Below, in pieces: positions 16,518-25,900 of a stretch of 64,000 bases of DNA; positions within the stretch are counted from its first letter, which is position 1, and each line of letters begins with the position of its first letter. Source of the stretch: Pseudomonadota bacterium (GTDB lineage: Bacteria; Pseudomonadota; Alphaproteobacteria; Acetobacterales; Acetobacteraceae); NCBI GenBank assembly GCA_021780935.1, contig JAJXXT010000006.1:1-64000 (forward strand). Reading direction: 5' to 3'. Position numbers and translations under genes: made by a program. A model generated the notes under the pieces. That model made no database searches. It was not told the origin of the DNA and saw nothing but the letters and a program-made list of their open reading frames with translations.

Positions 16518-17951
16518 TCAGGAAAAAACCGGCCCGAGAAACCGGGCCCAGGCGAAGCCGTTATGCGGTGCGCCGTCCTCCATGGCGGTCGCCAGCACCG
16601 CCCGATAGCGGCCATTGGCGGGGGGAAAGCCGAGCACCAGCCGCGCCGTGACCCCTGCGGCGAGGGTTTGCGTCTCGGTCGCCAGCGTCTCACCCGCCTC
16701 GTTCACCAGACTGACCGTAAAGCGGATCTTCTCCCCGCCCGGCCCGGCATGGGCGAGCCCGGTCTCGATGCGCGTATGGCCCGCGAGCGTGCGCGGGAAC
16801 ACGGCCCGCGCCATCTGGCCAGGTGCCGGCGCATGAAGCTGAAACCCGCCATCGCCCAGGAGGAAGAACCCCCAGGGCTCGCGCAGCGCACCGTCCACCC
16901 GCAGCGGCGCCACCCCCGGCTCCTCCTGGATCAGCGACAGGCGGCGTGGCGCCAGGACCGGCAGGTGACGGGGGTTGAGCCGCTCCGCGACATCGATCGG
17001 CGCGTGGCGCTCGACCTCGTGGGTGCGCACGGCAAACGCCCCCGCCTCCAGCAGCGCCGGGTCGAGCGGCGCCGGTGGCTCCGCCAGCGGCTCCGGATGG
17101 CGGACGATGGCCAACGCGTCGAGCGCCTCGACCCAGAGCTGCCCGGGCACCGGCAGCAGCATCTGCGCCGCGCCCGGGAAGTCCGCGACGACGAGGTCCG
17201 CCGCCGGCCAGCCCAGCAATTCCAGCAGCGAGGGAACGGTGTGGGCGCGGATGCGCCGCGCCTCGAGGGGCAACCGGTCGGTGAACCGCGCGAGCCAGCC
17301 GGCCGCGTCCTCACGCATCAGCCCGATGCGTGACGGCGAATGCCACACCGCGGCCCCGACGACACGGGTGCGTCGATAGGGCGCGGTGTTCTGCAGCAAC
17401 AGCCGCTGCAACGCCGGCAGCGGTTCCACCGCGGCCAGCTCCGCCTCCGGAAAACGGCAGGCGAGCGCCACGGTGAGGTAACCGCACCCCGCGCCAAGCA
17501 CCAGGATGCGCCGCGGCTGCGAGCGCAGGGGGAAGGAAGCGAACCCGCCATGGAAACAGCGCGCGATGGCCGGCACGTCCGGTGTCGCGCAGCGAAACGC
17601 GAGCGGATGTCCGAGTTCCGGCAGCAGCGCATGGCCATGCCCGGTGCGCGACCCGGCGAAGCGCATCAGCGCCGTGAAATACGCCCCGCGCGCGCCGGCA
17701 TCCGTGGGAGCGGCGATCAGCGCGCCCGCTGCCTCGTGCAGGGCCAGGATCTCGGCCTGCAGCGTCCCGGCGGCGGGCCGCGGCGCGGCCGCACGGCCGG
17801 CGGCGGCCAGCAACGGCCCCAGCGCGGGGTTGATCCGCGCCTGTTCGGCAAGCGCGAACGGCCCCGGCTCAACGGGTCGGGCGGCGGCGGGGCCGGCGGC
17901 GACGGGCGCATCCGCGTCGCTGGGGTCGGTCTGGGACGGTTCGGGCCGCAT
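16518..17951 (-). CDS. FkbM-like SAM methyltransferase with extra C-terminal domain
   Basis: 477 residues from ATG at 17949-17951; the frame continues upstream as an arginine-rich stretch that looks non-coding. Residues 1-110 are helical and Ala-rich. The Rossmann core starts near 130 with ILVLGAGCGYLTVALACRFPEAELAAVEP, a clear SAM-binding loop and acidic ribose-binding residue, followed by TAPYRRTRVVGAAVWHS, typical of FkbM-type methyltransferases. After about residue 330 the sequence changes to a beta-rich region (WGFFLLGDGGFQLHAP…, IETGLAHAGPGGEKIRFTVSLVNEAGE…) like a ligand-binding sandwich. Targets of FkbM enzymes are usually sugars or polyketides. Isolated on its strand; substrate unknown. 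Confidence 0.6.
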   Translation of the reverse strand: MRPEPSQTDPSDADAPVAAGPAAARPVEPGPFALAEQARINPALGPLLAAAGRAAAPRPAAGTLQAEILALHEAAGALIAAPTDAGARGAYFTALMRFAGSRTGHGHALLPELGHPLAFRCATPDVPAIARCFHGGFASFPLRSQPRRILVLGAGCGYLTVALACRFPEAELAAVEPLPALQRLLLQNTAPYRRTRVVGAAVWHSPSRIGLMREDAAGWLARFTDRLPLEARRIRAHTVPSLLELLGWPAADLVVADFPGAAQMLLPVPGQLWVEALDALAIVRHPEPLAEPPAPLDPALLEAGAFAVRTHEVERHAPIDVAERLNPRHLPVLAPRRLSLIQEEPGVAPLRVDGALREPWGFFLLGDGGFQLHAPAPGQMARAVFPRTLAGHTRIETGLAHAGPGGEKIRFTVSLVNEAGETLATETQTLAAGVTARLVLGFPPANGRYRAVLATAMEDGAPHNGFAWARFLGPVFS

Positions 17952-18136
17952 GAGGAGAGGATGGCCCACCTGCCCGCCATGCGCCAGAGCTCCTGGCGCC
18001 GGCGAGAAATCACGGGGTAAAGCACCGGAACCCGCGCCGTGAGCCGGGCATCGCCCCCCGGCGCCGGGCACCGGAACACGGCGCCGCGACCAGCCACGGC
18101 AACGCCGCCTGGCGACCATGGCCTGTTATGTCCGCG

Positions 18137-18149
18137 TTGCGTTTCGCAA
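18137..18149. promoter_or_regulatory. inverted repeat upstream of MarR gene
   Basis: TTGCG-TTT-CGCAA. MarR proteins often bind short inverted repeats near their own promoter; this one lies about 180 bases before the marR-type start, inside an AT-richer gap, so the link is only suggestive. Confidence 0.25.
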
Positions 18150-18330
18150 TCGCACAATTCTCCGCGAAAGATTTATCGCAGAATCATACCGTTACGGGCT
18201 CAACTTCGAGATTGTCATTGCATCAAAACAAATTTGATCGAAAGATGTAACGATGCCCTTTCGTTGTCGCGACGAATTCTGATACATTCGCCAACGTGAT
18301 CCTGTGAACCGATCCGATAAGGAGACGCCG

Positions 18331-18705
18331 ATGGCATCTGCTGTTCTGCCCGACAAACTTCCGGGCGTGTTGCGCGACGCAATCCTGGGAATGGTGCGTC
18401 GTGAGGGCCCCGACCTTTCGGCTCGCCAGCTCGTTGTCTTCCTGATCTGCTATCTGGAGGATGGGCCGCACACGGTGCGTGGCCTGGCGGCGCGTCTCGA
18501 TGTCTCCAAGCCCGCGATCACGCGCTCGCTGGATCGGCTGACGGATCTCGGCTTCGTCAAGCGCGCCGCGGACCCAGCGGACCGCCGCAGCGTGCTGGTG
18601 ACACGCACGCGCAAGGGCGAGGCACTGCTCGCGGAGCTGAAGCGCCTGCTCACCGCCGCCGCCGCCGCCAGCAACAAGCCCGCCAAGAAGGCACGCGGCA
18701 AGTAG
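18331..18705 (+). CDS. MarR-family transcriptional regulator
   Basis: 124 residues from ATG at 18331, which has the ribosome site AAGGAG; a GTG at 18304 would add nine codons but has no such site. Winged-helix DNA-binding domain: ARQLVVFLICYLEDG (helix), TVRGLAARLDVSKPAITRSLDRLTDLG (helix-turn-helix) and KRAADPADRRSVLVTRTRKGE (the wing with the conserved D-R-R). The protein is short for the family: the N-terminal dimerisation helices are reduced, and the end is a lysine- and alanine-rich tail. Target genes unknown; the neighbour downstream is convergent, so no operon partner. Confidence 0.85.
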   Translation: MASAVLPDKLPGVLRDAILGMVRREGPDLSARQLVVFLICYLEDGPHTVRGLAARLDVSKPAITRSLDRLTDLGFVKRAADPADRRSVLVTRTRKGEALLAELKRLLTAAAAASNKPAKKARGK

Positions 18706-18722
18706 CGCCGCAACCCCGGCGA

Positions 18723-18755
18723 GCCTGATCGAATCGATGACGGTTTGATCAGGCC
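18723..18755. terminator. hairpin between convergent genes
   Basis: GCCTGATC at 18723-18730 pairs with GATCAGGC at 18748-18755 with a 17-base loop. It separates the MarR gene from the convergent aldo/keto reductase gene. No T-run. Confidence 0.4.
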
Positions 18756-18811
18756 CGCCGGTTTCCTGGCGGCTGACTTACCTGCCCGCCAGCCTTCTCA
18801 TCGCCACTCCC

Positions 18812-19750
18812 CTAACTGATCGCCTCGATCTCCGCGACCGCCGCCGCATCCAGCGCCCAGGCACCGGCGGCGGCGTTCTGGTGGATTTGCTCGGCCCTGG
18901 TTGCACCGGCAATGACGCTTGCAACCGGCGCCTTGGCCAACAGCCAGGCAAACGCCAGCTCTAGCAGCGTATGGCCGTGCGCCTCGGCGTAGTCGGCGAG
19001 CTTTTCGGCGCGCGCCCAATTCGTTTCGGTAAGATAGCGATCCGCCAGGCGCTGCGTCTTGGTCAGCCGCGCGCCCTCCGGCAGCGGCGCGTTGCGACGA
19101 TACTTGCCGGTGAGCAGGCCCGAGGCGAGCGGGAAATAGGGCAGCAGGCCGAGCCCGTGCGCGCGCATCATCGGCATCAGCTCCGCCTCCGCCCCGCGCA
19201 CCACAAGCGAATACTCGTCCTGGCAGGAAACGAAGGCGGTAAGCCCCATCTCGCGCGCGATGGCGTTCGCCTCCACCACCTGCCAGGCCGGCATGTTGGA
19301 CACGCCGACATAGCGCACCTTGCCCGCGCGCACGAGATCGTCGAGTGCCCGCAGCGTCTCAGCGAGCGGCGTGCGCGGGTCCGGCCGGTGCAGCTGGTAG
19401 AGGTCGATCCAGTCGGTCTTGAGCCGCGACAGACTGTCCTCCACCGCGCGTACGATCCAGCTGCGCGAGGCACCCTGATGCTCGGCATCGTCAGCCATGG
19501 GCATGCCGAATTTGGTGGCCAGAACGATACGCTTACGCATCGAGGCGTCGATCACCTGGCCCATCGCGCTCTCCGAGCCGCCGCGCTCGCCATAGACGTC
19601 CGCAGTGTCGAACAGCGTGATGCCGGCATCGAGAGCCGCGTGGATCACCGCGCGGGTCGCGGCCTGGTCGATGCGGGCACCGAAATTGTTGCAGCCGAGC
19701 CCGATCGCCGAGACACGCAGACCGCTCGCACCGAGATTGCGAATTTCCAT
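18812..19750 (-). CDS. aldo/keto reductase
   Basis: NADPH-dependent oxidoreductase with a TIM-barrel fold, 312 residues from ATG at 19748-19750 (ribosome site AGGGAG). The catalytic tetrad is visible: Asp and Tyr in LFDTADVYG, Lys in VLATKFG, and His in LYQLHRPDP. LGCNNFGAR near the start and the C-terminal VASVIAGATRAEQIHQNAAA (cofactor binding) are typical. It belongs to the general stress/YhdN-like group that reduces aldehydes and ketones; physiological substrate unknown. Stands alone. Confidence 0.92.
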   Translation of the reverse strand: MEIRNLGASGLRVSAIGLGCNNFGARIDQAATRAVIHAALDAGITLFDTADVYGERGGSESAMGQVIDASMRKRIVLATKFGMPMADDAEHQGASRSWIVRAVEDSLSRLKTDWIDLYQLHRPDPRTPLAETLRALDDLVRAGKVRYVGVSNMPAWQVVEANAIAREMGLTAFVSCQDEYSLVVRGAEAELMPMMRAHGLGLLPYFPLASGLLTGKYRRNAPLPEGARLTKTQRLADRYLTETNWARAEKLADYAEAHGHTLLELAFAWLLAKAPVASVIAGATRAEQIHQNAAAGAWALDAAAVAEIEAIS

Positions 19751-19844
19751 TCCGAATTCTCCCTTGGAAGATGCGATCCTGCGCGCCGGGCGGCGATACC
19801 TCAACCCCCCGCGGCCGATCAGGCGCGCCCGCGCGGGGCACGCC

Positions 19845-20657
19845 CTATCGCAGCGCGATTTCCTGGCGCAGCTTGCGGCGCATCGCCTTGGCGAAACTCA
19901 CGAAATTCTTTGCCTCGAGCACAAAGCTGCCCGTACCGCCGATCACCTTGTCGTGGAAGTATTTCGCAAGGCCGCCGGGAATCTGATAGCTGCCATAGAG
20001 ATATCCCTCCGGCCAGTTGTTGATGATGGCGAGCGCGTTGATCGTGACATGCGCACGCCTCGCCGCGGCGCGCGCCTCGGCAATGGCGACACCGGAATTA
20101 TTCGCACCGTCGCCGCAGACATCGATCAGCTCGCGTTGCGCAACGAACGGAGCCTGGCGCAACAGCGCGAGGGCGGCGATGATGCCGCCGCTGATCGAGG
20201 TGCGCCCGGCGAAGCTGCGCGGTGCCGCCGCCAACGCCTGGCCGAAGCCGCGCGCATCGTGGCCGGTGGCGAGCAGCGTCCAACCGACCACGACACGCTG
20301 CTGCTTGCTGCCGGCGAACTCCATGTAGGCGACCGCAATGCGCCCGCGCACGCCGGAGCGGATGGCAGCGATCACGCCGGGGTCGGCGAACGCGGCGCGA
20401 TAGCCCTGCTTCTCCAGGTGAAACTCACCGTCATTGACCGAGCTCGAGACATCGCTGAGCAGCACCACCGCCGCGTCCACCCGCACCGGCGATAGGCCGG
20501 CAACAGACCATCCGGCCGGGCCCCCTGCGCCAACAGGCGGGTTCTGCGCCGCAGCGGGTACCGCGGCGACGAGGCCGGCCAGCAGCAGGACAAGCCGTCG
20601 CACAACCCGAACTTGCACCGGGGCCGTGGGCAAGGCGAGAGGAATTCGCGCCGCCAT
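19845..20657 (-). CDS. DUF1194 secreted protein with VWA-like fold
   Basis: 270 residues from ATG at 20655-20657, giving a Sec signal peptide around VRRLVLLLAGLVAAVPAAAQ; GTG codons just before that segment are alternatives. The mature part has the metal-ion site of von Willebrand factor A domains, DVSSS (DxSxS), followed by FHLEKQGYRAAFADP, AYMEFAG and RTSISGGI, which match the DUF1194 family of alphaproteobacterial periplasmic proteins. Function unknown; VWA domains usually bind partner proteins through a metal. Divergent from the SOS operon, with the SOS box in the shared 76-base gap, so it may also be damage-responsive, though nothing proves that. Confidence 0.85.
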   Translation of the reverse strand: MAARIPLALPTAPVQVRVVRRLVLLLAGLVAAVPAAAQNPPVGAGGPAGWSVAGLSPVRVDAAVVLLSDVSSSVNDGEFHLEKQGYRAAFADPGVIAAIRSGVRGRIAVAYMEFAGSKQQRVVVGWTLLATGHDARGFGQALAAAPRSFAGRTSISGGIIAALALLRQAPFVAQRELIDVCGDGANNSGVAIAEARAAARRAHVTINALAIINNWPEGYLYGSYQIPGGLAKYFHDKVIGGTGSFVLEAKNFVSFAKAMRRKLRQEIALR

Positions 20658-20714
20658 CAGCGGTGGGGCGAATCGGAAACGCTTGACTCGGGAGGGACGA
20701 TTCGGAATCCATAA

Positions 20715-20729
20715 GAACATAACGTGAAC
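20715..20729 (+). promoter_or_regulatory. LexA binding site (alphaproteobacterial SOS box)
   Basis: GAAC at 20715-20718 and GAAC at 20726-20729 with exactly seven bases between. This is a perfect match to the alphaproteobacterial LexA site (GTTC-N7-GTTC read on the other strand). It ends five bases before the imuA start codon. A -35-like TTGACT lies at 20683-20688. Confidence 0.9.
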
Positions 20730-20733
20730 ATCA

Positions 20734-21516
20734 ATGCTACAAAAACCCTCCTCCCCCGACCCCGCCCACCATGCGGACGGCCATGGCGCCGCCACGCTCG
20801 CCCGGCTGCGCGCGACACTGCCGCCGCTGGCCCGCCACGGACGCCTGCCACTCGGTCCCGCCTCGCTCGATGCGGCCCTGGGCGGCGGGCTGGCGCTGGG
20901 CGCACTGCACGCGGTGGTGGAGGCGGCTTCCAGCGGGGCCGGCACGGGGTTCGTGGCCCGCATCCTCGGGCGACTGGCCGGGCCGGTGCTGTGGATCTCG
21001 CCGCATGCCGACCTGTTTCCCGCCGGGCTGATGCGCTTCGGGCTCGATCCCGCGCGGCTGCTGCTCGCGGCCCCGGCAGATGGCATGGCGGGCCTCGCGG
21101 CCATGGAGGCAAGTCTGCGCGCCGGCGTGACGACGGTGAGCGAGATGGGGGCAGGCGAGACCGCCCCGACGGGAAGGCTGGGCGGGCGGCGGCTGGCGCT
21201 GGCCTGCCTCGACCGGGGTGCCACGGGGTTCCTTCTGCTGCGCCAGGTGTGGTCGAGGCGGAAGGATGGGGCGGGCCGGGAGGACATCTCCACGGCCTTC
21301 ACGCGCTGGCACATCGCGCCGGCGCCAAGCAGGGACCAGCACGGCGAGCCGGGTGCGCCGTGCTGGCACCTGCGCCTGCTCGCGGCACGGGGCGGGGCCG
21401 AGGGGGAATGGCTGGTGGAACCGGGAGGTGAGGATGACGCGGCGCCTGCTTTACGCCTGGCTGCCGGCCTGGGCGCTGACACGGCTCGACCGCAGCGGCG
21501 CCGGGCCACGCGATAG
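20734..21516 (+). CDS. imuA: SOS mutagenesis accessory protein ImuA
   Basis: RecA-like accessory protein of the ImuA-ImuB-DnaE2 translesion-synthesis cassette, 260 residues, normal size. Typical opening: a short helix (LARLRATLPPL), then LPLGPASLDAALGGGLALGALHAVVEA, the stretch seen in all ImuA proteins before a degenerate ATP-binding fold, and later LWISPHADLFPAGL. In Caulobacter and Myxococcus ImuA helps recruit the complex; mechanism elsewhere is inferred. The ATG at 20734 lies five bases after the SOS box and has no ribosome site, so the mRNA may be nearly leaderless. Its last 83 bases overlap the start of imuB. Confidence 0.9.
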   Translation: MLQKPSSPDPAHHADGHGAATLARLRATLPPLARHGRLPLGPASLDAALGGGLALGALHAVVEAASSGAGTGFVARILGRLAGPVLWISPHADLFPAGLMRFGLDPARLLLAAPADGMAGLAAMEASLRAGVTTVSEMGAGETAPTGRLGGRRLALACLDRGATGFLLLRQVWSRRKDGAGREDISTAFTRWHIAPAPSRDQHGEPGAPCWHLRLLAARGGAEGEWLVEPGGEDDAAPALRLAAGLGADTARPQRRRATR

Positions 21517-22936
21517 ACCCCGCGCGACGGTCACGAGCGAGCGCGGGGTGCGCCGCCTCGCCGCGATCTGGCCGCCGGCACCGGGCCTGCATGAGGGCCA
21601 GACCCTGGCCGAGGCACGGGCGATCCTGCCGGCGCTCGACGTGCTGCCGGCGGACCCGGCGGCGGATGCGGCGGCGCTGGCGGGCCTGGCGCAGGCGGCG
21701 ATGCGCTTCACCCCGATGGCCGCCCCCGACCCGCCGGACGGGCTGTGGCTGGACCTGACCGGCTGTGGTGCGACCTGGCCGGACGAGACGGCGATGCTGG
21801 CGGCGATCGCGGCCTGGCTCGCGGTTCCGGCGCGGCTGGCGCTTGCCGGCACGACGGGCGCCGCCTGGGCGCTGGCGCATGAGCCGAATGGGCCGACGCC
21901 GCGCATCTGCCCGCCGGGCGGGGAAGCACAGGCGCTGGCACGACTTTCGCCCGCCCTGCTGCGCCTTTCACCCCGCGCGGTGGCGGGGCTGCGACGGGTG
22001 GGCCTGCGGGAGGTCGCGGCACTGGCCCGCATCCCCCGCGCGGCCCTCGTCACGCGCTGCGGGCCCGAAATCATGCGCCGGCTGGGCCAGGCGCTCGGCC
22101 AGGAGAACGAGCCGATCGCCTGGCCGCCGCTGGCACCCGTCTGGGAGGAACGGCTGGATTTCGTGGAACCGGCGGTGACGGCGACAAGCCTGGGGCGGGC
22201 GCTCGAGCATCTCGCCGACCGGCTCTGCACGCGCCTCGCCGCCGCTGGCCTCGGCGGGCTGCGCTTCACCGCTCTTTGCCACCGCACCGATGGCCGTGCG
22301 GGGTCCATGTCGGTCGGTACCGCACGGCCGATGCACGACGCTTCCCGCCTCGCCCGGCTGTTCACGATGCAGCTCGACACGCTCGACCCGGGGCTCGGGG
22401 TCGAGACAATGGTGCTGGTGGCGGAGGTGATGGAAAAGCTGGCACCGCACCAGGCGCTGCTGGGCCACGAGGCACGCGCCGCCGACCTCGCGATGCTGGC
22501 CGATTCGCTCGCGGTACGGCTGGGCCAGGGGGCGTTGGACCAGGAGCGACTGTGGCGCCCGATGCCGCGCGCGAGCCATGTGCCGGAACGCAGCCTCACG
22601 CGGGTCGGGGTGATGCAGCAGCCGGCCTGGCACGCCCCCGCGACACCCCGCCCGCTGCGCCTGCTGGCACGGCCGGAGCGGATCGCGGTGATGGCACCGG
22701 TTCCGGACGCGCCACCGCTGCAATTCCGCTGGCAGGGGAATCTGCACCGGGTGCGCGCGGCAAGCGGGCCGGAGCGTATCGCCGCGGAATGGTGGCGTGA
22801 CGTGGCAGATCCGGACCGACTCCGAGATTATTACTTTGTCGAGACTACCGACGGTGCCCGCTGCTGGGTGTTCCGGGCGGGACTGCATGGCACGGCCCGC
22901 GCGCCGCGCTGGTTTCTGCATGGGCTTTTTGCGTGA
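21434..22936 (+). CDS. imuB: Y-family polymerase-like protein ImuB
   Basis: Inactive relative of Y-family DNA polymerases that links DnaE2 to the beta clamp during error-prone repair. 500 residues from ATG at 21434 (AGGTGAGG before it), overlapping imuA by 83 bases. MTRRLLYAWLPAWALTRLDR is the usual start of ImuB; where active polymerases have DxD-type acidic residues here is AWLPAW, so it lacks catalytic metal ligands, as in the family. GLWLDLTGC and the later LSPRAVAGLRRVGLREVAALA helix-hairpin-helix region are seen, and RVGVMQ-type residues occur near the end. Middle gene of a LexA-controlled operon. Confidence 0.92.
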   Translation: MTRRLLYAWLPAWALTRLDRSGAGPRDRPRATVTSERGVRRLAAIWPPAPGLHEGQTLAEARAILPALDVLPADPAADAAALAGLAQAAMRFTPMAAPDPPDGLWLDLTGCGATWPDETAMLAAIAAWLAVPARLALAGTTGAAWALAHEPNGPTPRICPPGGEAQALARLSPALLRLSPRAVAGLRRVGLREVAALARIPRAALVTRCGPEIMRRLGQALGQENEPIAWPPLAPVWEERLDFVEPAVTATSLGRALEHLADRLCTRLAAAGLGGLRFTALCHRTDGRAGSMSVGTARPMHDASRLARLFTMQLDTLDPGLGVETMVLVAEVMEKLAPHQALLGHEARAADLAMLADSLAVRLGQGALDQERLWRPMPRASHVPERSLTRVGVMQQPAWHAPATPRPLRLLARPERIAVMAPVPDAPPLQFRWQGNLHRVRAASGPERIAAEWWRDVADPDRLRDYYFVETTDGARCWVFRAGLHGTARAPRWFLHGLFA

Positions 22937-22943
22937 GGCATCG

Positions 22944-25900
22944 ATGCCGGCCTATGCGGAGCTTGTCGTCGCCACCGCCTTCTCCTTCCTGCGCGGGGCG
23001 AGCCATGCCGAGGAGCTGGTGGCGCGCGCGGCGACACTCGGCATCACGGCGCTGGGCATCGCCGATCGCAACACGGTCGCGGGCGTGGTGCGCGCGCATG
23101 CCGCCGCGCGTGAGCTGGGGCCCGGGGCACCGCGCATCCTGCCCGGGGCGCGGCTGGTCTTCGCCGACGCAACGCCAGACCTCGTGCTGCTGCCCAGGGA
23201 TCGCGCCGCCTGGGGCCGCCTGACTTCCCTGCTCTCATGCGGCAAGGCACGATGGGGTAAGATCCAGGCGGGCAGGGACGCGCGCAAGGACAAGTGCACG
23301 CTGTTTCTCGCCGACCTCGAAGCCGCGGCGGAGGGCCAGGCGGCGATCCTGATCCCGCCGGAAAGCGGCGATTTCGATCCGAAACCATTACAAAATATGT
23401 TCGCCCGCAACCTCTCCCTCGCCGCCACCCGCCACTGGCGCGACGACGATGCGCGCCGGCTGCGCCATCTCGCCGGTTTTGGTATCCCGCTGCTCGCGAC
23501 TGGTGATATCATGATGCACGCGCCCGAGCGCCGGCCGCTCGCCGACGTGCTTGCCTGCATCCGCGAGAACGCATCCCTGGAACAGGCAGGGATGCAGCTC
23601 GCCACCCATGCCGAGCGCCATCTCAAGCCACCGGCTGAAATGGCGCGGCTCTTCGCGGCCTTTCCGGAGGCGATCGCGCGCGCCATCGCCGTCGCCGATT
23701 CCTGCCGCTTCTCGCTCGACCAGCTCGCCTATGAATATCCGGACGAACCGGTGCCGCCGGGCCGCACCGCGGACGCGCATCTCGCGGCGCTGGCGTGGGA
23801 AGGGGCGGCCAGGCGCTGGCCACAGGGCGTGCCGGAGGCGGTGCGCGCGACGATGGAAAAGGAACTCGGCATCATCGCCGGGCTCGGCTATGCGCGATAT
23901 TTTCTCACCGTTCATGACATCGTGCGCTTCGCGCGCGACCAGGGCATTCTCTGCCAGGGACGGGGATCCGCCGCCAATTCCGCGGTCTGCTACGCGCTGG
24001 GTATCACCGCCGTCGATCCCACCAGGGTGGCGCTGCTGTTCGAGCGCTTCATGTCGGCGGAGCGGCGCGAGCCGCCGGACATCGACATCGACTTCGAGCA
24101 CGAGCGGCGCGAGGAGGTGATCCAGTACATCTATCGCCGTTACGGCCACGACCACGCGGCGATCGCGGCGACGGTGATCCATTTCCGCTCGCGCCGCGCG
24201 GTGCGCGAGGTGGGCAAGGTGATGGGGCTGGCGGAGGACACGCTGGCGGCCCTCGCCGCTGAAAGCTGGAACCATGGCGAGCGGCCCTGGCCGGACGACC
24301 GGCTGGTGGCGATCGGGCTCGACCCCGCCAGCCCGGCCCTCGCGCGCACCGTGGCACTGGCGCGCGAGATCATAGGCTTTCCGCGCCATCTCTCCCAGCA
24401 TGTCGGCGGCTTCGTGCTGACGCGCGACGCGCTGACGCAGACCGTGCCGATCAGGCCCGCCGCCATGCCTGGCCGGTTCTTCATTGAATGGGACAAGGAC
24501 GATATCGACACGCTCGGCATCATGAAGGTCGATGTGCTCGCCCTCGGCATGCTGAGCTGCATCCGCCGGGCGCTGGGCATGCTGCGCGCGCGGGGCATGA
24601 CGTTCGACGATCTCGCCGCGATCCCGCAGGACGACAAGCTGGTCTATGCCATGCTCTGCCGCGGCGACAGCGTCGGCGTTTTCCAGGTGGAGAGCCGGGC
24701 GCAGATGAACATGCTGCCGCGCCTCGCCCCGCGCTGTTATTACGATCTCGTGATAGAAGTGGCGATCGTGCGCCCCGGCCCGATCCAGGGCGACATGGTC
24801 CACCCCTATCTGCGCCGCCGCCAGGGGCTGGAGCAGGCCGAATACCCCGCACCGGACCCGGCCCATGGGCCGCCCGACGAACTCGCGCGCGTGCTCGGGC
24901 GCACCCTCGGCGTGCCGCTGTTCCAGGAACAGGCGATGCGCATCGCCATCGAGGCGGCGCGCTTCACGCCGGAGGAGGCGAACCGCCTGCGCCGCTCCAT
25001 GGCGACGTTCCGCAACATCGGCACCATTCACGCCTTCCACGACAAGATGGTGGAAGGGATGGCGACCCGCGGCTACGCGCGCGACTTCGCCGAACGCTGC
25101 TTCCGCCAGATCGAAGGCTTCGGCACCTATGGCTTCCCGGAAAGCCACGCGGCGAGCTTCGCGCATCTCGTTTATGTCTCGGCCTGGATCAAATGCCACC
25201 ACCCGGCGGTGTTCGCGGCCGCGCTGCTGAACGCGCAACCGATGGGGTTCTACGCGCCGGCGCAGATCATCCGCGACGCGCGCGAACACGGCGTGGCGGT
25301 GCTGGGGGTGGAGGCGCAGGCAAGCCTTTGGGACTGCACCGTGGACCAGGCGGGCTGCCTGCGGCTCGGTCTGCGGCTGATCGAGGGGTTCCGGCGGGAA
25401 TGGGCGGAACAGCTGATCGCTGCGCGCGGCGCGGGCTTCCGGGACTTCGCCGCCCTCGCGGAGGCGATGCCGAAGGCAGCACTGATGGCCCTCGGCGAGG
25501 CGGACGCGCTCGGCGGCCTCGGCGCCGCGCGGCGGGAGGCGCTGTGGTCCGCCATGGGCTGGCGGGCGGCGGACCGGCCCCTGTTGCCGGCGGAAACCAT
25601 GCCGGAGGCGACGCGCCACCTGCCCGCGCCACCGGCGGGGGAAGCGGTGCTGGAGGATTACCGCAGCACCGGCCTCTCGCTGCGCGCCCATCCGCTGGGT
25701 TTGCTGCGCGCAGGGCTGGCGGCGGGCGGTGCCGTGACCTGCGCGCAGGCGGGTATCGCCGCGGACGGCGCGTTCCTCGCGGTGAGCGGGCTGGTGCTGA
25801 TCCGCCAGCGCCCGGGCAGCGCCAACGGCGTGGTTTTCGCCACCATCGAGGACGAGAGCGGCATCGTGAACGTGGTGATCTGGCCGGACGTCTCGGACCG

